A stretch of DNA of 33,205 nucleotides from an uncultured Erysipelotrichaceae bacterium. GTDB lineage: Bacteria > Bacillota_I > Bacilli_A > Erysipelotrichales > Erysipelotrichaceae. Each line of letters starts with the position of its first letter. The stretch's first letter is position 1. The notes under the pieces were generated by a model that saw only the letters and a list, made by a program, of their open reading frames with translations, did not search any database and was not told the DNA's origin. Shown in pieces: positions 1 through 6,264 of the stretch. The DNA lies in contig CAKUWO010000013.1 of NCBI GenBank assembly GCA_934699415.1, positions 1-33,205 of the forward strand, read 5' to 3'. The translations under genes were made by a program, and so were the position numbers.

Positions 1-170
1 AAGAAATCAACCGTTTAACTGTACACATGCAGGAACATAAAAAAGACTTCCATTCAAATCGTGGTCTTTTAATGAAAGTTGGTAAACGTAAGAAGTTCTT
101 AAGCTATCTCATGAAGAACGATGTTAACCGTTATCGTGAATTAGTAAAGAAACTCGGTTTAAGAAAGTAA
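1..170 (+). CDS. rpsO: 30S ribosomal protein S15, C-terminal part
   Basis: The window opens inside this gene; the readable frame begins at base 3 and gives 55 residues to the TAA at 168-170. The stretch with HMQEHKKDFHSNRGLL and the tail YRELVKKLGLRK are typical of the second half of S15 (about 89 residues in full). S15 binds the central domain of 16S rRNA and is needed early in 30S assembly. In many bacteria rpsO is directly followed by pnp; here pnp lies about 6 kb downstream, with unrelated operons between. The 5' end, promoter and any autoregulatory leader are outside the window. Identification is secure despite truncation. Confidence 0.95.
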   Translation, partial: EINRLTVHMQEHKKDFHSNRGLLMKVGKRKKFLSYLMKNDVNRYRELVKKLGLRK

Positions 171-175
171 AATCT

Positions 176-206
176 AAAGGTATGCATAATGCATACCTTT
201 TCTTTT
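176..206 (+). terminator. Rho-independent terminator of rpsO
   Basis: A perfect 10-bp stem (AAAGGTATGC, 176-185, with GCATACCTTT, 191-200), a five-base loop and a T-rich tail, starting five bases after the rpsO stop codon. Confidence 0.9.
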
Positions 207-207
207 A

Positions 208-216
208 TGTTAAAAT
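208..216 (+). promoter_or_regulatory. Extended -10 promoter of the ABC exporter operon
   Basis: TG-t-TAAAAT (208-216) is an extended -10 element; no convincing -35 box is visible. It predicts a start near 223, so the AGGTGG ribosome binding site (223-228) would sit at the very 5' end of a 12-base leader. Confidence 0.5.
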
Positions 217-234
217 TTCATTAGGTGGAATATT

Positions 235-936
235 ATGGCATATATCGAATTTAAAAATGTATCTAAGATTTATAAGATGGGAGAAATCGAGATTAGAGCT
301 CTCGATAATGTTTCTTTTGGAGTTGAAAAAGGACAATTTATTGTTATATTAGGAGCCTCAGGTGCAGGCAAAACCACTATGTTGAACTTGCTTGGTGGTA
401 TGGATCGTGCAAGTGAGGGTGAAATCATTATTGATAATAAAGATATTGTAAAGACAAGTGATAAAGAATTAACTTTATATCGTCGTTATGATATTGGTTT
501 TATTTTCCAATTTTATAATTTAATTCAAAATTTAACAGCTTATGAAAATGTTGAATTAGCTAGACAAATATCTAAGAATCCTTTTAATAGTAATGAAGTA
601 TTAAAAATGGTTGGATTAGAAGAAAGAGCGATGAATTTCCCATCACAATTATCAGGCGGTGAACAACAACGTGTTGCAATTGCAAGAGCAGTTGTTAAAA
701 ACCCTAAATTATTATTATGTGATGAGCCAACTGGTGCTCTTGATTATCAAACAGGTAAACAGGTTCTTTCAGTATTGCAGAAGTTATCAAGAGAGAAGAA
801 TATGACTGTAATCATGATTACACATAACTCTGCATTAGCTAAGATGGGTGAAAAAATTATCCATGTAAGATCTGGTAAGATTTATGATATTGAAGAGAAT
901 CCTAATCCAATGGATGCTATGGAGATTGAATATTAA
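235..936 (+). CDS. ABC transporter ATP-binding protein (MacB/LolD type)
   Basis: A 233-residue nucleotide-binding subunit that powers the permease encoded directly after it. Visible motifs are Walker A GASGAGKTT (40-48), Q-loop Gln92, signature LSGGEQQ (139-145), Walker B with DE at 163-164, D-loop GALD (167-170) and switch His197. The LSGGEQQR signature and the 'KIYKMGEIEIRALDNVSF' type of N-terminus are characteristic of the MacB/LolD/FtsE-like branch, which partners FtsX-fold permeases and drives mechanotransmission or export rather than simple uptake. The stop codon overlaps the next gene's ATG (TAATG), so the two are translationally coupled. The substrate cannot be told from sequence. 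Confidence 0.93.
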   Translation: MAYIEFKNVSKIYKMGEIEIRALDNVSFGVEKGQFIVILGASGAGKTTMLNLLGGMDRASEGEIIIDNKDIVKTSDKELTLYRRYDIGFIFQFYNLIQNLTAYENVELARQISKNPFNSNEVLKMVGLEERAMNFPSQLSGGEQQRVAIARAVVKNPKLLLCDEPTGALDYQTGKQVLSVLQKLSREKNMTVIMITHNSALAKMGEKIIHVRSGKIYDIEENPNPMDAMEIEY

Positions 937-3900
937 TGCTTATCAAAGAAAGTATTCGTCTTATTAAAAGCAGTTATAAACGTTTTCTCTCACTATTTAT
1001 GATTGTTTTTATTGGTACTGCTTTAATGGTGGGACTATTATCAACACCATATATCATGCGTGATTCTGTAGATAGTTATTATGATGATAATAATCTTTTT
1101 GATATTGAGTTACTATCTAATTATGGCTTTAGCGAAGATGATAAAGAAGCTTTAAAGAAGAGCGATGGTGTAAAAGAACTTTTTGCCAGCAAGTTTAAAG
1201 ATACTTATACCCTTAAAAATGATGAAGAAATTGTCATTCGATTTGAAGAGATTGAAAGAAACATTAATCTCTTTGTTTTAAAAGAAGGACGTTTGCCTGT
1301 TGCTGATAATGAAGCTTTAGTTGTTCAAACATCAGGTTATGATTCTTATACAATTGGTAAAGAAATTAAAGCTTTCTTAAAAGAAGGTGATTTAAGTGAA
1401 GACTTAGATAATAATACTTATACTATTGTTGGAATTTGTGAAACACCGGAATATTTAGCTCGTCTTAAAGAAACATCAACTCTTGATAACCAACAGATAT
1501 CATCTGTTTTCTATATTCCAGCAAATAATTTTAAAGCGGATTATTATACAGCTTTATTTATGACTTTAGATGGTAGTAAAGAACTTATCTCTTTTACTGA
1601 TAGATATGATGATTTTATTAAAGACAAAAAGCCTTTATTTGAACATATTGCAGAACAGCGTAAAGGATTAAGAAAAGAAGAGCTTGTTAAAGAAGCTGAA
1701 GATAAGATTGCTGAAGGCAAAAAAGAATTAGAAGAAAAGAAACTGGATGCTCAAAGAAAAATTAATGATGCGCAAAAGAAATTAGAAGAAGGCAAAAAAG
1801 AAGTTGAAGATAATAGTAAGAAGATTAATGATGGTAAAAATGAAATCAATAAAAATCGTAAGAAATTAGATGAAGCTTCTTCTTCTTTAAATGAACAAGA
1901 GAAACAATTAAATGAAGCTATTAAACAGGTTGAAGAACAGTTTAATATGTCATTTGATGATGCTTATACTTTAGTAGAAAACACTTATAATCAATACCTA
2001 ACTTTATTAGAAAATAAAAAACAGCTTGAAGATGTCATAAGCAAAAGAAATGAACTTGAAACATCTTTAGCTGAAGTTAATGCTGCTCTTGAACAAATTG
2101 CTATCTATAAACCACAAAAAGAAAGCTTAGAAAGTCAACTTGCATATCTTATTGCCCAAAAAGAGGCAATAGGTGATGGGGATACAAGCGAAATTGATAA
2201 TCAAATCAATAATATTCAACAAATTCTCGCTTTGTTAGAACAAGAAGAATCTTTATTAAATACTAAAGCTCAATTAATAGCTGGAATTGATGCGATTAAT
2301 CAAAATGATCCTGATAATGCCTTGATAGCAGTAAATGCTGGAATTAGTGCTATTGATGCTCAAATACCAGATATCGCTACTGTTTATACTAACTTAAAAT
2401 CTTTAAAAGATTCACAAACAAAAATTGCTGATGGCAAGAATGAAATTAAAGCTAATTATAAGAAACTTGATGATGCCCAAAAGAAATTAGATGAGGGCGG
2501 AAGTGAAATTAATAAAGCTAAAGAAAAGATTGCTGAAGGCGAAAAAGAAATTAAAGATGCTAAAAAAGAGTTAGCTAAAAAAACCAAAGAAGCCGAAAAG
2601 AAGATTAGAGATGGTGAAGAAGACCTTAAGGATCTTCCGGATGCGAAATGGTATGTTTTAACAAGAAAAGAGAATTATCATACTGTTTTCTTTACTAATA
2701 CCTTAAATCAGATGCACTCCATTGCTAATGTTATTCCTTTATTATTCTTCTTAGTCGCAGCTTTAGTTTGTCTTACCACAATGACAAGACTTTTAGATGA
2801 AAGCCGTTTGGAACTTGGAACACTTTCAGCTTTAGGATTCTCTAAATTTAGAATTATTAGTAAATATTTAATCTATGCTCTATTAGCTTCACTATTTGGT
2901 TCTGTTTTAGGTATTATCTTTGGGGTAATGTTATTCCCTGGTGTTATCTATCATGAATGGCGTTTAATTTATGATTTACCAGAAATGTTATTTGGTTATT
3001 ATTTAATGCCATCGCTCATTGGTATTTTAAGCTTCTCTGTTTTAATGGTTAGTGTAACTTATTTTGTTGCTTATAAATCATTAAAAGAAATGCCTAGTCA
3101 ATTAATGCGCCCTAAAGCACCTAAGAATATGCGTAAAGTATTCTTAGAAAACATTGGCTTTATTTGGAACCACTTATCATTTGTATCTAAGATTACAATG
3201 CGCAACATTATCCGTTATAAAGCACGTTTCTTTATGACTGTTATTGGTGTTGCAGGATGTACTGGTTTACTTGTAATGGGCTTTGGTATTAAAGATTCCA
3301 TTCGTGATGTCGTTAATTTACAATATGGTGAAATCTTTAAATATGATCATATTGTTAACTTAAATGATGATGTTGATTTAGAAGAAATTGAAACTTTAAA
3401 TTATGATGTAGCACCTTTTATGTCATATTCAGCTAAAATTTATGATTTAGATAAAAATGAATTTGACGAAACAATTACTGTTCAAGTATTCAATCCTGAT
3501 GAAATTGCTCATTATATTGCTTTAAAAGACGCTAAAACAGGTGATGAAGTTAAGCTTGATGGTATCTTAATATCTGAAAAATATGCTATTAATCATGGTT
3601 TAAATGTTGGGAATCATATCTATCTTGAAGATGAAGAAGGACGAAAAAGAGAAGTAGAAATCAATGGAATTGTTGAAATGTATTTTGAGCACTATCTCTT
3701 TATGCCTTATGATCTCTATAAAGAAATATACGGTATCGAAGCTTTTCCTAATAGTTTAGCTAGCTATCTTAATGAACAAGAAGTTTTAGAATTAAAAGAA
3801 AATTCAAATGTTATTTCCGTTACTGACTTTTCACGCTTTACGGATAACTTTGAAAACATGATTAAAGCTTTAGATATTATTATCTTGGTAATTGTTTTAG

Positions 3901-4271
3901 CTGCAGGCTCTTTGGCTTTTGTGGTTTTAATTAATTTAACTCAAGTTAATATCTCAGAGCGTATTAGAGAAATTGCAACTTTAAAAGTATTAGGTTTCAC
4001 TAATAAAGAAGTATCTTCATATCTTTATAAAGAAATAATTTTATTAGCTTTCTTAGGCTCTTTGATTGGTTTACCACTAGGTGTTGTTGAACATCATTTT
4101 GTAATGAATGTTATCAACATGGATCAGATTATGTTTGGCAAAAATATTAGCTTCTTCTCCTTTGGTATTAGTTTTGTAATTACAATGATATTTACCTTCA
4201 TTGTCCTCTTGTTAACTAAAAAATCTTTAGCTAAAGTTAAGATGGTCGAGTCTTTAAAGAGTGTCGAATAA
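936..4271 (+). CDS. FtsX-like ABC permease with a long extracytoplasmic coiled coil
   Basis: A 1111-residue MacB/FtsX-type permease. One N-terminal membrane segment (about 17-37) is followed by an extracytoplasmic domain, then a very long Lys/Glu-rich coiled coil (about 249-567) with repeated phrases such as IAEGKKELEE, INDGKNEI and IAEGEKEIKDA. A first group of membrane helices with the FtsX signature (LGTLSALGFSKFRII) spans about 595-735. A further helix near 765, a second outer domain and a C-terminal FtsX group (IREIATLKVLGFTNKE, about 985-1105) complete two FtsX units in one chain. Family knowledge suggests export or mechanical coupling to cell-envelope functions. Similar large permeases occur in Bacillota, usually with uncharacterised substrates. 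No lipoprotein or peptidase partner is adjacent. Confidence 0.88.
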   Translation: MLIKESIRLIKSSYKRFLSLFMIVFIGTALMVGLLSTPYIMRDSVDSYYDDNNLFDIELLSNYGFSEDDKEALKKSDGVKELFASKFKDTYTLKNDEEIVIRFEEIERNINLFVLKEGRLPVADNEALVVQTSGYDSYTIGKEIKAFLKEGDLSEDLDNNTYTIVGICETPEYLARLKETSTLDNQQISSVFYIPANNFKADYYTALFMTLDGSKELISFTDRYDDFIKDKKPLFEHIAEQRKGLRKEELVKEAEDKIAEGKKELEEKKLDAQRKINDAQKKLEEGKKEVEDNSKKINDGKNEINKNRKKLDEASSSLNEQEKQLNEAIKQVEEQFNMSFDDAYTLVENTYNQYLTLLENKKQLEDVISKRNELETSLAEVNAALEQIAIYKPQKESLESQLAYLIAQKEAIGDGDTSEIDNQINNIQQILALLEQEESLLNTKAQLIAGIDAINQNDPDNALIAVNAGISAIDAQIPDIATVYTNLKSLKDSQTKIADGKNEIKANYKKLDDAQKKLDEGGSEINKAKEKIAEGEKEIKDAKKELAKKTKEAEKKIRDGEEDLKDLPDAKWYVLTRKENYHTVFFTNTLNQMHSIANVIPLLFFLVAALVCLTTMTRLLDESRLELGTLSALGFSKFRIISKYLIYALLASLFGSVLGIIFGVMLFPGVIYHEWRLIYDLPEMLFGYYLMPSLIGILSFSVLMVSVTYFVAYKSLKEMPSQLMRPKAPKNMRKVFLENIGFIWNHLSFVSKITMRNIIRYKARFFMTVIGVAGCTGLLVMGFGIKDSIRDVVNLQYGEIFKYDHIVNLNDDVDLEEIETLNYDVAPFMSYSAKIYDLDKNEFDETITVQVFNPDEIAHYIALKDAKTGDEVKLDGILISEKYAINHGLNVGNHIYLEDEEGRKREVEINGIVEMYFEHYLFMPYDLYKEIYGIEAFPNSLASYLNEQEVLELKENSNVISVTDFSRFTDNFENMIKALDIIILVIVLAAGSLAFVVLINLTQVNISERIREIATLKVLGFTNKEVSSYLYKEIILLAFLGSLIGLPLGVVEHHFVMNVINMDQIMFGKNISFFSFGISFVITMIFTFIVLLLTKKSLAKVKMVESLKSVE

Positions 4272-4274
4272 ACT

Positions 4275-4306
4275 AAAGCTCTATCGTTTATCGGTAGAGC
4301 TTTTTT
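4275..4306 (+). terminator. Terminator of the ABC exporter operon
   Basis: A 12-bp stem (4275-4286 with 4292-4303; one G-T pair), five-base loop and T-run, starting four bases after the permease stop codon. Confidence 0.9.
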
Positions 4307-4308
4307 AA

Positions 4309-4317
4309 TGCTATAAT
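4309..4317 (+). promoter_or_regulatory. Extended -10 promoter of hpf
   Basis: TG-c-TATAAT (4309-4317) is a consensus extended -10 element directly behind the preceding terminator. It predicts transcription from about 4324 and a leader of roughly 40 bases that contains a palindrome. Confidence 0.7.
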
Positions 4318-4331
4318 GAAATTAGAAAGAG

Positions 4332-4349
4332 AGAACAATTAATTGTTCT
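4332..4349. promoter_or_regulatory. Perfect 18-bp palindrome in the hpf leader
   Basis: AGAACAATT followed by its exact reverse complement AATTGTTCT, without a spacer. It lies about 8 bases after the predicted transcription start and ends four bases before the GGAGG ribosome binding site (4354-4358). The position suits an operator for a dimeric regulator; with no loop it is poorly suited to form an RNA hairpin, although a shorter stem could form. Function is inferred from position only. Confidence 0.45.
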
Positions 4350-4364
4350 TAATGGAGGTAAACT

Positions 4365-4892
4365 ATGGAATTTACAATTTATGGTGATAAGCTCAGCATT
4401 TCTGAACCAATGCGTGAGAAGATTGAAAAGAAATTATCATTTTTGAATAAGTATTTATTAATTGATGACGATACAACAGCTCGTGTAGTCTGCAAAAATC
4501 TTCCAAACACTATCAAAGTTGAAATTACTATTCCTACAAAAATTGGTATTTTAAGATCCGAAGTTGAAGATGAAGATTTCTATGCTGCAGTAGATCTTTC
4601 AATCGATAAACTTGAAGATCAGATTCGTCGTCAAAAAACTCGTCTATCTAGAAGACATAAAGATTCTTTAGCTGAAGGCTTTGCATCAGATGCAACATCT
4701 TCTGTTGAGGAACAGGAAGTTGTTCGTACTAAGAATATTGTAGCTGAAGAAATGTCTCTTGATGAAGCTATCTTACGCATGGGCATGCTTGGTCATTCTT
4801 TCTTTATCTATAAAGACATCGACTCAGACAAGGTTGCTGTCGTTTATACAAGAGAGAAAGGAGGATATGGCCTGATTGAAGTCGACGAATGA
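4365..4892 (+). CDS. hpf: Ribosome hibernation promoting factor, long form
   Basis: A 175-residue long HPF. The N-terminal domain (about 1-100; MEFTIYGDKLSISEPMREKI, then the basic stretch DQIRRQKTRLSRRHKD) binds the decoding region of the 30S subunit. After an acidic linker, the C-terminal domain (about 120-173; KNIVAEEMSLDEAILRMGMLGHSFF to the end) mediates dimerisation of 70S ribosomes into 100S particles. Length and two-domain layout match the Bacillota long form. A strong GGAGG site (4354-4358) lies six bases before the ATG. The 3' end overlaps the following small gene by 17 bases. Stress-dependent control would be expected; a palindrome in the leader is the only visible candidate element. 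Confidence 0.95.
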   Translation: MEFTIYGDKLSISEPMREKIEKKLSFLNKYLLIDDDTTARVVCKNLPNTIKVEITIPTKIGILRSEVEDEDFYAAVDLSIDKLEDQIRRQKTRLSRRHKDSLAEGFASDATSSVEEQEVVRTKNIVAEEMSLDEAILRMGMLGHSFFIYKDIDSDKVAVVYTREKGGYGLIEVDE

Positions 4893-5199
4893 CTATAAGC
4901 GGAATGCCTATCTAATAAAACTATTGGCTTCCAGTTATACTGTCTCCAAAAGAAAAGTCAACGAAGCGTTCATGGGTTACTATGATGGTTCAATCAGAGA
5001 GTTAAGAGATGCCTTATTCATCACATCTCATATCGATGAAGTCATACTAACTTTAGACAAAGACTCTCGTTTGATTGCTGAAAAAGAAATTCTTGAAGGA
5101 TTAACTGGTAATTGGTATACGAAATTTTATTCTACATCCGCTTATTATCGTTTGCGTCAACGTTGTTACCAAACAATTATTGAGGCTTTAAATCGATGA
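4876..5199 (+). CDS. Conserved-looking small protein of unknown function, coupled to hpf
   Basis: A 107-residue basic, helix-rich protein that I do not recognise. The start is TTG at 4876: AAAGGAGG (4857-4864) lies 11 bases upstream inside hpf, and the only earlier in-frame ATG (4867) is followed by a stop after one more codon. The C-terminal part (STSAYYRLRQRCYQTIIEAL) resembles the helix ending of small phage-type or sigma-like regulators, but this is only an impression. The middle (LRDALFITSHIDEVILTL) looks like packed helices. The 17-base overlap with hpf and the terminator directly behind it imply co-expression with ribosome hibernation. A role in translation or stationary phase is speculation. 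Confidence 0.75.
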   Translation: MKSTNDYKRNAYLIKLLASSYTVSKRKVNEAFMGYYDGSIRELRDALFITSHIDEVILTLDKDSRLIAEKEILEGLTGNWYTKFYSTSAYYRLRQRCYQTIIEALNR

Positions 5200-5230
5200 A
5201 AATAAAGGAAGATTATATCTTCCTTTATTT
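5200..5230 (+). terminator. Terminator of the hpf operon
   Basis: A perfect 13-bp stem (5200-5212 with 5218-5230) around TTATA. The 3' arm ends in TTTATTT, which serves as a T-tract. Confidence 0.8.
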
Positions 5231-5243
5231 CTGGTTTTAGAAA

Positions 5244-5249
5244 TATAAT
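5244..5249 (+). promoter_or_regulatory. TATAAT box of pssD, predicted leaderless
   Basis: Consensus TATAAT followed by six bases (TAAATA) and the pssD ATG, so the predicted first transcribed base is the A of the start codon. There is no Shine-Dalgarno sequence. No good -35 box is visible. Confidence 0.55.
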
Positions 5250-5255
5250 TAAATA

Positions 5256-5726
5256 ATGAAAAAAATACTACTCATATCATCAGAAGGTGGTCATTTATCA
5301 GAATTATTACAATTAGAAGATACATTTACTGATTATGATTATCATCTAGTAACGGAAAGAACACCAACAACCTCTTTTTTAAAAAACACCTATCCTCATA
5401 AAGTAACTTACTTACCATATGGTACTCAAGACCATCTTTTACCATATCTTTTAATCTTCCCTTATAATATCTTAAAAAGTTTATTTATCTTTTTAATTAA
5501 AAGACCTGATGTAGTTATTACTACCGGTACTCATACCGCTGTTCCAATGTGCTATATCGCTCATTTCTTTAAAAAGAAAGTTATATATATTGAAACTTTT
5601 GCATCAGTTAAAAAGCCTTCTAAAGCTGGTAAATTGGTATATAAAATTGCTGATTTATTTGTAGTTCAATGGGAAGAATTATTAGCTATTTATCCTGATG
5701 CCGTATATTGGGGGTGGATATATTGA
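5256..5726 (+). CDS. pssD: Glycosyltransferase membrane subunit, PssD/Alg14 family
   Basis: A 156-residue Alg14-like protein. Family hallmarks are the N-terminal SSEGGHLSELLQL (8-20), the hydrophobic stretch about 61-81 that anchors it to the membrane, TTGTHTAVPMC (89-99) and the KKVIYIETFASVKKPSKAG segment (107-125). In this family the Alg14-type subunit recruits the catalytic Alg13-type subunit to the membrane, and together they add a sugar from a UDP-sugar to a lipid-linked acceptor. The partner pssE follows with a four-base overlap. No other polysaccharide genes surround the pair, so the acceptor is unknown. No ribosome binding site is visible and the TATAAT box sits at the start codon, so the mRNA is probably leaderless. 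Confidence 0.88.
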   Translation: MKKILLISSEGGHLSELLQLEDTFTDYDYHLVTERTPTTSFLKNTYPHKVTYLPYGTQDHLLPYLLIFPYNILKSLFIFLIKRPDVVITTGTHTAVPMCYIAHFFKKKVIYIETFASVKKPSKAGKLVYKIADLFVVQWEELLAIYPDAVYWGWIY

Positions 5727-6190
5727 AAATCTTTATTACCGTTGGGACCCAAGATAAACCTTTTAAACGTTTAATTGATATGGCTAAAGAATTAGCTTTA
5801 AATTATGATATTTATATTCAAAATGGTTTTACAGAATATAAAGGTAATATTGCTCATAGTGAATATCTTGATAAAGATGAAATGAGTAAGAAAATCAAAG
5901 AAGCTGATTTAATTATTAGTCATGGTGGGGTTGGCTCAATTACCGAAGCATTAAAATTAAATAAAAAAGTAATTGCGGTTGCACGATTAGCTAAGTATGG
6001 TGAGCATCAAAATGATCATCAATTAGAAATCATTGAAGCCTTTAAAAAGAAGGGTTATATATTAGCTTATGATGAACAAGATGATATTAATAAACTTGTA
6101 TTAGAAAGCTTAAATTTTAATCCTAAGCCCTTTATTTCGCATACTTTAGAATTTAATCAAAAACTTAAGGACTATTTAGCTACATTCTAA
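5723..6190 (+). CDS. pssE: Glycosyltransferase catalytic subunit, PssE/Alg13 family
   Basis: A 155-residue Alg13-like UDP-sugar transferase subunit. It shows MKIFITVGTQDKPFKRLID at the N-terminus and the C-terminal nucleotide-sugar site SHGGVGSITEAL, followed by KVIAVARLAKYGEHQNDHQ. I place the start at TTG 5723 because it overlaps the pssD stop (TTGA), lies five bases after GGGGTGG (5711-5717), and gives the family's usual N-terminus; an upstream in-frame TTG at 5708 would add five residues. It should form a membrane heterodimer with PssD. Sugar and acceptor specificity cannot be read from the sequence. Confidence 0.88.
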   Translation: MKIFITVGTQDKPFKRLIDMAKELALNYDIYIQNGFTEYKGNIAHSEYLDKDEMSKKIKEADLIISHGGVGSITEALKLNKKVIAVARLAKYGEHQNDHQLEIIEAFKKKGYILAYDEQDDINKLVLESLNFNPKPFISHTLEFNQKLKDYLATF

Positions 6191-6205
6191 TAGCCCTTTT
6201 TATTT
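6167..6205 (+). terminator. Probable terminator at the end of pssE
   Basis: A 10-bp stem with one mismatch (6167-6176 with 6189-6198), a 12-base loop and a run of T. It begins inside the last codons of pssE. Confidence 0.55.
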
Positions 6206-6219
6206 TTGTTACGCTATTG

Positions 6220-6228
6220 TGGTAAAAT
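6220..6228 (+). promoter_or_regulatory. Extended -10 promoter of the pnp operon
   Basis: TG-g-TAAAAT (6220-6228) predicts a start near 6235 and a leader of about 30 bases containing the AAAAGGA ribosome binding site. A TTGTTA at 6206 is too close to be its -35 box. Confidence 0.5.
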
Positions 6229-6264
6229 AATACTATTAAATAATTAAGAGAAAAGGAAAAAGAC

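Noticed and set aside
1700..2640. Repeated Lys/Glu phrases as a tandem DNA repeat
   Set aside because: The repetition is at the protein level (heptad coiled coil); the DNA copies differ too much to be a tandem repeat array.
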